64,000 bases of DNA from Flavobacterium profundi (GTDB lineage: Bacteria > Bacteroidota > Bacteroidia > Flavobacteriales > Flavobacteriaceae): assembly GCF_006491645.1 (NCBI RefSeq), contig NZ_VDCZ01000009.1:124001-188000 (forward strand), given 5' to 3'. Shown here piece by piece: positions 16,319-23,699 of this stretch. Within the stretch, counting starts at the first letter, position 1. Each line of letters begins with the position of its first letter. A model generated the notes under the pieces. The model was not told the origin of the DNA. It was given only the letters and a program-made list of their open reading frames with translations, and did not search any database. The position numbers and the translations under genes are program-made.

Positions 16319-16942
16319 TTATTCTTTGAGGCGACCAGTTTCTTCAAATGCATTTACCAATTTTGGATAATCGGTCAAATCTGTAAGTATGGGGTTCCAA
16401 TTTTCATAATCTGGATTTTGTCGGATTACAAATGTTGTATCTGTTTTTTGAAAGTTTTCATTATTATGATTGTAGCCAATGTAATTCCAACTGTAAATAA
16501 CACTTGAAAAATTATACCTGAAATAACCAGTCAAAACAGGTTCGCCATTTACACAAATTGCAAATTGATTTCTACCAAGTTTCAAATTTGAAATTCTTTT
16601 TTTAGCGTTATCAGATAAAATCAACTCACTTTTTTTTAGGTTTAATCCTAAAATATCAGCATCTACAATTAAAGGCAGTCTTTGTAAGTTTTCATTTTTA
16701 ACTACAAATTTACCACCTTGTATGTATTGTTTTTTTATAGAATCATAGTTCCAATTTAGTTGATTAGCTTTTGAACTGTCGATTACACTATTCATTTTTT
16801 TAAGCTTTAAATATTCTATAACAGGTATTCCTTCAATACTTTGAATGTTTTGTTGTAACAAATAAATCTCAATTTTAGCTTCTTTTTTTGTGCAAGAATA
16901 GACCAAAACTACTAAAGTAAATATTGAAATGATTTTTTTCAT
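16319..16942 (-). CDS. Lipoprotein of unknown function
   Basis: 207 residues. The N-terminus KKIISIFTLVVLVYSC is a lipoprotein signal with Cys at 17. The mature protein contains KLGRNQFAICVNGEPVLTGYF and a Tyr/Asn-rich end (SVIYSWNYIGYNHNNENF), with no family I recognise. No clear attC-like element separates it from the gene at 15605: the 210 bp gap is AT-rich without obvious boxes. An AAC-type box lies near 17011 on the other side. Confidence 0.62.
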   Translation of the reverse strand: MKKIISIFTLVVLVYSCTKKEAKIEIYLLQQNIQSIEGIPVIEYLKLKKMNSVIDSSKANQLNWNYDSIKKQYIQGGKFVVKNENLQRLPLIVDADILGLNLKKSELILSDNAKKRISNLKLGRNQFAICVNGEPVLTGYFRYNFSSVIYSWNYIGYNHNNENFQKTDTTFVIRQNPDYENWNPILTDLTDYPKLVNAFEETGRLKE

Positions 16943-17011
16943 TGTTATTGCATAAGTATGATCTTAAGGTGAAATGACTTGAAAACGAAGTAGCCATTGA
17001 TGCAAACTCTG

Positions 17012-17488
17012 TTATGGTTTGGTTTTATTAAAAGCTTTTATTGAGTTTATTATTTTTTCAACTTTTTCAATTTCGGCTTCTTTTAGCTTTGTATTATTTT
17101 CTAGGTTCAATACGAATGAACAAACAAACATTTTATTTTTATGAAATAATTGCCAATAATACATTAAACCGTCCTGAGATTTTTCTAAATACTTAAATCC
17201 AGTGTAACCATTTTGAGTAATAATTTTTTCGGCGTTTGTCAATCTTATATATTCCTTTTCAATATAATTGTCATCAATGTTTCTATCTAATTCAATTACA
17301 GTAATTCTTAAATTACCAGTCCAATTTTCTGTGTCAAAGAATGCATTTAAATTTTCTTCGTCTTCGTATTCTGCCCATTTTTCTGGAAGTATTATTGAGT
17401 ATCCAAATTCGGAAGTAAAAATATTATTCTTTGGTTGAGAATTACAACTCATAAATAAAAACGACATTAAAAGAATTGTGTATTTCAT
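17012..17488 (-). CDS. Lipoprotein with a DUF3805-like domain, cassette cargo; start set at 17488
   Basis: 158 residues. The signal MKYTILLMSFLFMSC is a good lipoprotein signal with Cys at 15. An ATG at 17509 lies in the R' box GTTATGA and would add seven residues, so 17488 is preferred. The domain has GYSIILPEKWAEYEDEEN and NAFFDTENWTGNLRITVIEL, a pattern I associate with DUF3805. The TAA stop overlaps the stop-side box ACCATAAC (17011-17018). The start-side box is TTCATAAC (17505-17512). Confidence 0.68.
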   Translation of the reverse strand: MKYTILLMSFLFMSCNSQPKNNIFTSEFGYSIILPEKWAEYEDEENLNAFFDTENWTGNLRITVIELDRNIDDNYIEKEYIRLTNAEKIITQNGYTGFKYLEKSQDGLMYYWQLFHKNKMFVCSFVLNLENNTKLKEAEIEKVEKIINSIKAFNKTKP

Positions 17489-17504
17489 TTCTGTATTAAA
17501 CTTG

Positions 17505-17677
17505 TTCATAACGTTCCGGTACCCAGCATCGCAAAGTCTCCCGACTTTGAGCTAAATTATAAAAAACATTCATATAACGATTTATAAATGTTTTTTTTGT
17601 GTTAGTAAATTATAACTAAAAGTGCTATTAACTCAACCTCAAAGTCAGGAGACTTTGCGGAGCGGAGTTGTTAACAG
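17505..17677 (-). repeat. attC-like site with a near-perfect 22 bp inverted repeat
   Basis: The arms CGCAAAGTCTCCCGACTTTGAG (first 20 bases at 17530-17549) and the segment at 17638-17659 are complementary at 21 of 22 positions, with about 86 bp between them. Each arm also folds on itself (CAAAGTC/GACTTTG). An inner palindrome around AAACATT/AATGTTT sits in the loop. The outer boxes are TTCATAAC (17505-17512) and CTGTTAAC (17670-17677). The repeat is about 85-90 percent identical by eye to 13820-13946. Confidence 0.68.
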
Positions 17678-17684
17678 TAATCTT

Positions 17685-18194
17685 TTAATTTTTTAGATAG
17701 TTTTTATTGAATTCAATAACACTCTCAAAATAACTTTTTAAATCCAAGAACTCCTCTTCACCTGGACGCCAAGATGCAAAAGTCCAATACCTCCAATTAT
17801 CATCTTTTTCTTTAGGTGGAATAAGTAGAAAATATTGTTCTTCCTCTTTTCCGCCAATAAGAATACTTCTTTCTAAACATTGACCTATTTTCCAAATTTC
17901 AGGACCTGACCAAACTTCAACAAGAAAGGGATCAATAATTTTTAAGTAATCGATATCCTCAACTTTCATAAAAGAAGGTTGAACATCATTTGTGACTGAT
18001 AAACCATTTGTAATATTTAAAAAATCAATGTAATCTTTAGGAAAATCAACACTAAGTCTTTTTTCGGCAGCTTGGATTTGATTATTAGTTGCCGGTTCAA
18101 ACCCAATCCATTTTTCATGCAATTGCTTTTCTGAATAAGCAACGTCACCCAGTTCTATGGAAACAAGTGATAAAGTTAAAAGGATTTCTTTCAT
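17685..18194 (-). CDS. SMI1/KNR4 (SUKH) family protein
   Basis: 169 residues. The segment IGFEPATNNQIQAAEKRL..FPKDYIDFLNITNG is the start of the SMI1/KNR4 (SUKH) fold, and the C-terminus YWTFASWRPGEEEFLDLKSYF fits its end. Members often act as immunity proteins against contact-dependent toxins. No toxin gene is next to it, so it would be an orphan. The expected start-side box (GTTAACAG) was not found, so the right boundary of this cassette has decayed. Confidence 0.8.
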   Translation of the reverse strand: MKEILLTLSLVSIELGDVAYSEKQLHEKWIGFEPATNNQIQAAEKRLSVDFPKDYIDFLNITNGLSVTNDVQPSFMKVEDIDYLKIIDPFLVEVWSGPEIWKIGQCLERSILIGGKEEEQYFLLIPPKEKDDNWRYWTFASWRPGEEEFLDLKSYFESVIEFNKNYLKN

Positions 18195-18235
18195 AGAGAA
18201 TAGGTTAATAAGCTTATTGTTTTGGTTTAGTGATT

Positions 18236-18334
18236 GAAATAGTTTCTAATGATTTTTAAAGATAAAATTTATCGCGAAAAATAAACGTGAATTTACTACA
18301 AAATTAACAATCTTGCCAAACGCTTGTTACCGGC
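18236..18334 (-). repeat. attC-like site, partly decayed
   Basis: The stop-side box of the 18358 cassette is GCCGGTAAC (18326-18334). Next to it the arm AAGCGTTTGGCAAG resembles arms at 9389. The core AAAGATAAAATTTATCGCG (about 18256-18275) is a copy of the central segment found at 9443 and 11160. The opposite R' box is not evident, consistent with loss of the boundary of the 17685 cassette. Confidence 0.5.
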
Positions 18335-18357
18335 TGGCATTCTTGTCTTAACCTCTG

Positions 18358-20010
18358 TCAATATGCTAGTTCCCAACATCTACTAAGTGCGTTAAAGCAG
18401 TATATTAAGTCAGTTTCAAATTGTTGTTGAGTAATATTTTCTCCAACGTGTTTAGCTAATTGTTTTTTCTTTTTTCCTGTAATTATCTTTTCACCATTCT
18501 CATTTACAGCGTCAAGGTCTGCCTGAGTTTTTCTCCAATTTCCATAGATTGTGTCGGGCTGGTTCGGGTAACACTGTTCAATGTCTCTTGCAGGAAGTTG
18601 GAAGAATTGATTGTTTTGTTGTAAATTGTTGTGCGTCTGTAAAAATTGTGTCACACCGCCTTGTGTCTGTTCACTTGGTTGGTCGATAAAAATTACAGTC
18701 TTGTCTCTGTAAATACTTGCACCCAAAGGTATGAATGCTTTTTCAATAGCATTAATTGTTCTTACAACTTGGTCAATATCTCCATTTGCCTTTATTATTT
18801 GAATTGGCGGTCGGTCTGCGTAAAACCTTCTAATTACTCTTGTCAACAGTTCAAATTCACTTTGACCTTCAACAATTAAAAAGTTGCGCGGAAGTAACAA
18901 ATCTGCTGGACTGCCACCAAGTAATTCAAAAACCACATAAGGCTTTTCAAAGTCTGAAACTTGGGTTATTAAAGTAGCTCCGTTGTTTTTTTCTACTTTA
19001 AAAATTGTTTGATGAGGGTAATTGTCAGCTACAAAAACAGATGAATGCGTATTTATAAAGACTTGGTCAGTATGTGTCGAAAGTTGATGAAGCACATTTT
19101 TTAAATTCCTTTGGGCTGTGGGATGTAAATGCAACTCAGCTTCATCAATGAAAAAAATAAAAGATTTCCCTAAATCTTCATTAGTTTTTCTAAAGTCTGC
19201 ATATGCCTGAATTATAGCAAGCATTAAAGCCCTCTGCATTCCATCACCTTTTTCTTCTGCTGAAGTTTCTATACCATCGTCAACCGTGGTTTCAAAGTTT
19301 TTTAAAAGGTCATCAAAAACAGGTGCGGAAACTTCAAACTTTACTTTTGTGCAATCAGGGAATTGTTTTTCTAAATGGATTTTAACTCGGTTTCCTATGT
19401 TTTCAAATTCTGTTTTTATTTGAGAGTCATCATCTTCAAATAGCTCTCTAAATTTTTCCTGAAACTGTTGGTATTGTTCATTATCTTCTAATATTGCTGT
19501 TAATACTCCTGATAGCATTATTCCTATAGGTGTAGACTTTCCATACTTTGCAACACTGTCATAATATTGCTTTGTATTTACATATTCAAATTTAGGAAGG
19601 AAATCATTCAATGCAGCATCAAATCCTGTTCCTGGATTGACCTCTTGCCCATTTACAAAAATCTTTCTTTTTGTCGGGTTAGAACTTGAACGCCTCACAG
19701 TCACTACGTCATTTCCACTCAACACATTCTCAATTTTCGTTCTATTTCCTTCGTGTTGCATTTGGGCAGCACCGTGCAACGCTTCAGTAAAAGTCAATTC
19801 AACCAAGATTTCTCTATCGGCTTCACGTTTGAATCTAAGATCATTTATATTACCTCCACGTCCAATGCCATTGAAAAAGAATTCAATTGCTTCAAAGAAA
19901 TTTGTTTTACCACAATTATTTTGTCCAACACAGATATTAAAGTCTGTCGGGTCAAATGTTGTTGTCTCAATTGAACGAAAATTTTCTATTCTTATGTTTG
20001 ATATTTTCAT
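18358..20010 (-). CDS. OLD-family ATPase with TOPRIM-like nuclease domain, cassette cargo
   Basis: 550 residues. The N-terminal ABC-type ATPase has IRIENFRS, Walker A GQNNCGKT (29-36), signature-like GDGMQRALML (255-264), Walker B FIFFIDEAE (D289/E290) and a switch His in NTHSS (about 322). The C-terminal part has FLIVEGQSEFELL (E381) and VIFIDQPSE (D443), TOPRIM-like, but the usual DxD is DQP, so the metal site is unusual. OLD proteins (for example GajA) nick or cut DNA and often defend against phage. No helicase partner (GajB) is adjacent. The boxes GCCGGTAAC on both sides (18326-18334, 20031-20039) are identical over nine bases. It is the largest cassette gene. Confidence 0.85.
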   Translation of the reverse strand: MKISNIRIENFRSIETTTFDPTDFNICVGQNNCGKTNFFEAIEFFFNGIGRGGNINDLRFKREADREILVELTFTEALHGAAQMQHEGNRTKIENVLSGNDVVTVRRSSSNPTKRKIFVNGQEVNPGTGFDAALNDFLPKFEYVNTKQYYDSVAKYGKSTPIGIMLSGVLTAILEDNEQYQQFQEKFRELFEDDDSQIKTEFENIGNRVKIHLEKQFPDCTKVKFEVSAPVFDDLLKNFETTVDDGIETSAEEKGDGMQRALMLAIIQAYADFRKTNEDLGKSFIFFIDEAELHLHPTAQRNLKNVLHQLSTHTDQVFINTHSSVFVADNYPHQTIFKVEKNNGATLITQVSDFEKPYVVFELLGGSPADLLLPRNFLIVEGQSEFELLTRVIRRFYADRPPIQIIKANGDIDQVVRTINAIEKAFIPLGASIYRDKTVIFIDQPSEQTQGGVTQFLQTHNNLQQNNQFFQLPARDIEQCYPNQPDTIYGNWRKTQADLDAVNENGEKIITGKKKKQLAKHVGENITQQQFETDLIYCFNALSRCWELAY

Positions 20011-20030
20011 TAGTGTCGTTTTTTATGCTT

Positions 20031-20100
20031 GCCGGTAACTAGTATATATACACTACTTTATAACGCCAATTTGTACATTTTTGAATGTATATATAAATGT
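20031..20100 (-). repeat. Half attC-like site at the array end
   Basis: The box GCCGGTAAC (20031-20039) is followed by TAGTATATATACACTACT and TTATAACGCCAATTTG, matching the right halves at 12620 and 13675. The other half (a stop-side box and arm) is missing. In cassette orientation this is the upstream, first-inserted side, where an attI site would lie in a functional integron. Between 20101 and 20235 I see no gene, only a small hairpin around GGTA/TACC (about 20155-20168). Confidence 0.55.
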
Positions 20101-20235
20101 TTCTCTCACATTCATCATTTTTCCAAATCTAACCCATATCAACCACAAAAAAACAGGTATTTCTACCTATTTTTATCTTATAAGTAACAATCACTCCCCA
20201 AGATAAGAAAACAAACCCTACAAACGCTTTTCCAT

Positions 20236-20441
20236 CTACTCAGAGGGTCTAACTCCTACTCAGACGGTCTACTCCCGTACTCAGATGGCATTTTCACCTA
20301 CTCAGACGGCGTTGCTCGTACTCAGATGGTGTTTCCCCTTACTCAGATGGCGTTTTCACCTACTCAGACGGCGTTGCCCGTACTCAGATTCTGTTTTCCC
20401 TTACTCAGATGGCGTTTCCCGAACTCTAATGGGGTTTTAAC
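20236..20441. repeat. Degenerate tandem repeat, about ten units of 20-21 bp
   Basis: Ten consecutive units with consensus close to TACTCAGATGGCGTTTTCAC (the first ends with GGGTCTAACTC, the last is GAACTCTAATGGGG). Unit length is 20 or 21 bp, not a fixed multiple of three, and no open frame runs through it. The core ACTCAG(A/C)(T/C)GG is best kept. It is GC-richer than its surroundings. It lies between the array end and the ilvE terminator. Units are tandem without unique spacers, so this is not a CRISPR. Confidence 0.85.
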
Positions 20442-20554
20442 CTCCTAAAAACAGGGGTGTAGTTGCTGAAAAAGTAATTTTTAAAGCGAAATACCCTAAA
20501 TTTTTAAGTAAACCCCCATTTTCCTAATAATTGTATGAAAATGGTACTGTTTAC

Positions 20555-20598
20555 CAAAAAGAAACCCTGCCTTTACTGTGGGTACAGTAAGCGCAGGG
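20555..20598 (-). terminator. Rho-independent terminator of ilvE
   Basis: On the minus strand, downstream of the ilvE stop, CCCTGC..TTACTG pairs with CAGTAA..GCAGGG (20565-20598) around a short loop and is followed by TTTCTTTTT (20555-20564). Confidence 0.8.
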
Positions 20599-20639
20599 TG
20601 GCTATAAGGTATTGGAAATGAGGAACTAAAAACCTAGTA

Positions 20640-21707
20640 TTAGATTTTTACCGTCCATCCAAAAGTATCTTCTTCTAATTTATATTGAATGTTATTCAAT
20701 TTTTCTTTTAATGCTAAAGCAACGGGTTGGTCTAACTTTGGTAACTCATAATAGGTACCTTGGTATTCAAATCCTACAATTGGGTTAACCACAGCTGCTG
20801 TTCCCGCTCCAAAAATCTCTTGTAAGGTGCCGTTTTGTGCCGCTTCAACTAATTCAGTTACTAAAACCGGACGTACTTCTACGTTGATGTTTTCTCGTTT
20901 TGCAAGGTCAATCAAACTCTTACGGGTCACACCATCTAAAATACGCTCGCTCGTAGGTGCTGTATATAAGGTATCGTTAATTCTAAAGAATACGTTCATC
21001 GTACCGGCTTCTTCTAATTTGGTATGCGTCGCATCATCGGTCCAAATGATTTGTTGGTAGCCTTTCTCATTGGCTAATTTGGTTGGGTAAAACTGCGCAG
21101 AATAGTTACCTGCTGCCTTAGCCGCTCCAATTCCTCCATTTGCGGCACGACTAAAATGCTCAGCAATCAATACTTTTACCTCTCCTGAATAATAGGATTT
21201 AGCAGGTGATAAAATAATCATAAAGCGATAGAAGACGGCTGGTGCAGCAACCACACCTTTACCCGTTGCAATCATAAAAGGGCGTATGTATAACGAACTT
21301 CCTTTTCCTTTTTTAACCCAGTCTTTTTCAATTTCTAATAATTGCTTCAAACCGCCCATAAAAACGTCCTCAGGAACTTCTGGCATAGCCATTCTTACAG
21401 CACTTTTGTTAAAACGCTCGTAATTTTGGTCGGGTCTAAAAAGCCACACATCATCTTGCTCGTCTTTGTAGGCTTTCATTCCTTCAAAAATTGCTTGACC
21501 GTAATGAAATACTTTAGCAGAAGGATCAATCATAAAAGGAGCATAGGGCTCTATCGATGGTTTTTTCCAAACGCCATTTTCATAATCGCAAACCAACATA
21601 TGATCGGTAAAAACATTTCCAAAACTTAGGGTTTCAAAATCAACATCCTTAATCTTTGATACAGAAGCCAATTTAATATCGATATCTGCTATAGTTTTAA
21701 TTTCCAT
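20640..21707 (-). CDS. ilvE: Branched-chain amino acid aminotransferase
   Basis: 355 residues, the length of the BCAT type II (eukaryote-like) group. The PLP lysine is K197 in AAKAAGNYSAQFYPTK. Further motifs are FHYGQAIFEGMKAY near residues 67-80, EAGTMNVFF and ILDGVTRKSLIDLA. It transfers the amino group between branched-chain amino acids and 2-oxoglutarate in the last step of Leu, Ile and Val synthesis or the first of their breakdown. It is monocistronic with a strong terminator, divergent from the DUF4920 gene across a 194 bp AT-rich region. Confidence 0.96.
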   Translation of the reverse strand: MEIKTIADIDIKLASVSKIKDVDFETLSFGNVFTDHMLVCDYENGVWKKPSIEPYAPFMIDPSAKVFHYGQAIFEGMKAYKDEQDDVWLFRPDQNYERFNKSAVRMAMPEVPEDVFMGGLKQLLEIEKDWVKKGKGSSLYIRPFMIATGKGVVAAPAVFYRFMIILSPAKSYYSGEVKVLIAEHFSRAANGGIGAAKAAGNYSAQFYPTKLANEKGYQQIIWTDDATHTKLEEAGTMNVFFRINDTLYTAPTSERILDGVTRKSLIDLAKRENINVEVRPVLVTELVEAAQNGTLQEIFGAGTAAVVNPIVGFEYQGTYYELPKLDQPVALALKEKLNNIQYKLEEDTFGWTVKI

Positions 21708-21901
21708 ATTTTAGTTGTTTATTTAGTTTTATTAAAAAAAAATCAACGGAATTTCTCCCTCGCCGATTTTCATTGCAAATTTAGCAAAAAAAGATTTGTT
21801 CTTTTAACATGGCAAAGAAAATAAATAGTGGTATTATCAACAAAAAATACTTATTTTTAAACAATTAATTTATTTTTGTAGTAAATAAAACAACGAATTC
21901 C

Positions 21902-22405
21902 ATGAAAAAAATAATGCTAGTGGCTGTATGTGCCGCTTTTTACTTCAGTTGCCAAGAGAAAAAACAAGAAGAAACAACAGTTGCTGAAACCACTAATGAA
22001 AGTAACTATGCTTCTTTTGGAGCAACCATCAATGAGGAAGGGGCTTTGTCTTCTGAAGAGATGATGCAAAAATTCAACGGTTTAAAAGAAGGGGATACCA
22101 TCGATGTAAAATTCAAATCAACCATTCATAATGTATGTCAGAAAAAAGGATGTTGGATGACCTTAGACTTGGCAGACGATAAAGAGACGTTTGTAAAATT
22201 TAAAGATTACGGTTTCTTTGTACCCATGAACGCTACCGATAAAGAAGTTATCGTTAACGGTAAAGCCTTTGTAAGTGTAGAAAGTGTAGAAGATTTACAG
22301 CATTATGCAAAAGACGCTGGGAAATCGCAAGAAGCCATTGATAGTATCACCGAGCCAAAAGTGACGTATTCTTTTATGGCTGATGGGGTTTTAATTGCGA
22401 AATAA
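21902..22405 (+). CDS. DUF4920 lipoprotein
   Basis: 167 residues with a lipoprotein signal (AVCAAFYFSC, Cys at 17) and an acidic linker. The core has FKSTIHNVCQKKGCWMTLDL and FVKFKDYGFFVPM, the DUF4920 pattern with a conserved CxxxGCW that may bind metal or haem. It is cotranscribed with the next gene: the stop and the following ATG overlap as TAATG at 22403-22407. A TATTTTTG box upstream (about 21871-21878) fits the Bacteroidota -7 element. Confidence 0.85.
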   Translation: MKKIMLVAVCAAFYFSCQEKKQEETTVAETTNESNYASFGATINEEGALSSEEMMQKFNGLKEGDTIDVKFKSTIHNVCQKKGCWMTLDLADDKETFVKFKDYGFFVPMNATDKEVIVNGKAFVSVESVEDLQHYAKDAGKSQEAIDSITEPKVTYSFMADGVLIAK

Positions 22406-22830
22406 TGAAACAGTTGTACTTAGGAATACTGGTTCTTTTTTTAAGTAGTTGTAACCAAAAGGAAGCGGCTACTGAAAAGCAAGAAGAGGAAGCATTCAAA
22501 ATGTATGAGTTTTCCGAAATGGCCGGATTGATGGAACAGTTTTATGCAGAAAACAACAAACTGAAACAACAAATTACTAACGGTGACGCGTTGGGGTCTT
22601 TTCCTTCTTATTTTGCAAGCATTCATACCGCTGATTTAACAACGGCTTCCGATAGAGATGCCTTCTTTAACGAACAAGCGCAAAAATTCATTGAAGCGGA
22701 ACAATTGATCTTTACCGATTCTTTGAACCGAAAAGAACATTTCAATGCAGCTATTGATGCGTGCATTGCTTGTCATCAGCAAAAGTGTTTGGGACCTATT
22801 CCAAGAATTAAGAAACTATATATTCAATAA
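22405..22830 (+). CDS. Lipoprotein with a c-type haem motif
   Basis: 141 residues. The lipoprotein signal GILVLFLSSC has Cys at 16. Near the C-terminus CIACHQQKCLGPIPRIKKL carries CxxCH, the haem c attachment motif, and the helical body preceding it fits a cytochrome c'-like helix bundle. It likely transfers electrons at the membrane outer face or in the periplasm. It is translationally coupled to the DUF4920 gene, so the two probably work together. A terminator follows. Confidence 0.78.
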   Translation: MKQLYLGILVLFLSSCNQKEAATEKQEEEAFKMYEFSEMAGLMEQFYAENNKLKQQITNGDALGSFPSYFASIHTADLTTASDRDAFFNEQAQKFIEAEQLIFTDSLNRKEHFNAAIDACIACHQQKCLGPIPRIKKLYIQ

Positions 22831-22835
22831 AGAGT

Positions 22836-22868
22836 AAGAGTTTAAGGTTATCTTAAACTCTTTTCTTT
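22836..22868 (+). terminator. Rho-independent terminator
   Basis: AAGAGTTTAAG and CTTAAACTCTT form an 11 bp stem around GTTAT, followed by TTCTTTTG. It closes the DUF4920/haem lipoprotein operon just before mnmD. Confidence 0.78.
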
Positions 22869-22881
22869 TGAAAGGCTAGCT

Positions 22882-23547
22882 ATGAAAAGAGAAATTATTA
22901 TGACAGAGGATGGCTCCACCAGCATTCATTTACCCGAATGGAATGAAAGTTATCATTCAAAACACGGAGCCATTCAAGAAGCCAAGCACGTTTTTATCAA
23001 AAATGGTTTGGATCTTTTTAAAGAGCAATCTGCAATTGCAATATTGGAAATTGGTTTTGGTACCGGTTTAAATGCTTTGATTACCTTATTGGAAGCCGAA
23101 CAAAGAAAACAACACATAGACTACACCGGTATTGAAGCGTATCCGGTTGCGTTTTCGGAAATCCAACAATTGAATTATGCGGACCAATTACAGGCAACGG
23201 AGCAAACACAACAGTTTCATGTCATGCACCAATCCGATTGGGAACAAAAGGAAATGCTGTCGGAGTATTTTGGGTTAACCAAAAGAAAACAATTCTTTGA
23301 TACCATTAACGATGAAAATGCTTTTGATTTAATCTATTTTGATGCGTTTGGTTTTCGTGTCCAACCCGAATTATGGTCGGAAAGTATCTTTACTAAGATG
23401 TTCCAAGCCTTAAAAGCAGAAGGAGTTTTGGTCACTTATGCTTGCCGAACCAGTATTAAAAATGCCATGAAAGCCAGTGGTTTTACAGTAGAAAAGCTTC
23501 CAGGAGCTCCAGGCAAGCGTGAAATGCTTCGTGCGATTAAAAAATAA
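22882..23547 (+). CDS. mnmD: tRNA (5-methylaminomethyl-2-thiouridine)-methyltransferase MnmD
   Basis: 221 residues, the size of the stand-alone MnmD of Bacteroidota (in E. coli the domain is fused in MnmC). The SAM-binding motif is AILEIGFGTGLNALITLLEA. LIYFDAFGFRVQPELW is the DUF752 active-site segment, and the end KLPGAPGKREMLRAIKK is typical. It methylates the nm5s2U34 precursor to mnm5s2U in tRNA for Lys, Glu and Gln. The ATG at 22882 follows the terminator, so it needs its own promoter. Confidence 0.92.
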   Translation: MKREIIMTEDGSTSIHLPEWNESYHSKHGAIQEAKHVFIKNGLDLFKEQSAIAILEIGFGTGLNALITLLEAEQRKQHIDYTGIEAYPVAFSEIQQLNYADQLQATEQTQQFHVMHQSDWEQKEMLSEYFGLTKRKQFFDTINDENAFDLIYFDAFGFRVQPELWSESIFTKMFQALKAEGVLVTYACRTSIKNAMKASGFTVEKLPGAPGKREMLRAIKK

Positions 23548-23699
23548 TAAACTGATTTATAGTTTGTTACTTATTTTTTTTGAAATTTTAGCATAATATT
23601 AGCATTATTTTTAAATGCTATAACGTTATAGTTTAGAAAAAAAGGGTATATTTACATACGTTCTTATCCCAAAGTCTAACAAACATCAATTGAATTACA

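Larger units (their letters stand above)
6858..20039 (-). mobile_element. Integron-like gene cassette array without a visible integrase
   Basis: About twelve units run in one direction. Each has a gene followed by a structured spacer bounded by an AAC-type box and a GTT-type box, like integron attC R'' and R' boxes. In cassette orientation the box after a gene is complementary to the box before the same gene: GCCGGTAAC for the gene at 18358, ACACACAAC for 12837, ACCACAAC for 13996, GTGCTAAC for 9670, GCACAAC for 11242; near matches for 8133, 12101 and 17012. This is what excision and insertion at G/TT would leave. Arms of the 9587 and 11960 sites form clear stems. No tyrosine recombinase lies in the window, so this is CALIN-like, or its integrase lies elsewhere. 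Confidence 0.75.

Noticed and set aside
18358..20010. Complete Gabija system
   Set aside because: Only the GajA-like gene is present; no UvrD-like GajB follows, and both sides are cassette borders.
19637..20038. 133-codon plus-strand frame
   Set aside because: It is antisense to the Walker A and following part of the OLD-family gene and has no recognisable domain.
6858..20039. Prophage or insertion-sequence origin of the unusual region
   Set aside because: No capsid, tail, terminase or transposase genes and no terminal repeats; the boundary boxes are cassette-specific instead.
20101..20235. attI site or integrase gene
   Set aside because: No frame of useful length and no clear GTT box beyond the half site, so I make no claim.
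20236..20441. CRISPR array
   Set aside because: The 20-21 bp units are directly adjacent without unique spacers, and no cas gene is present.
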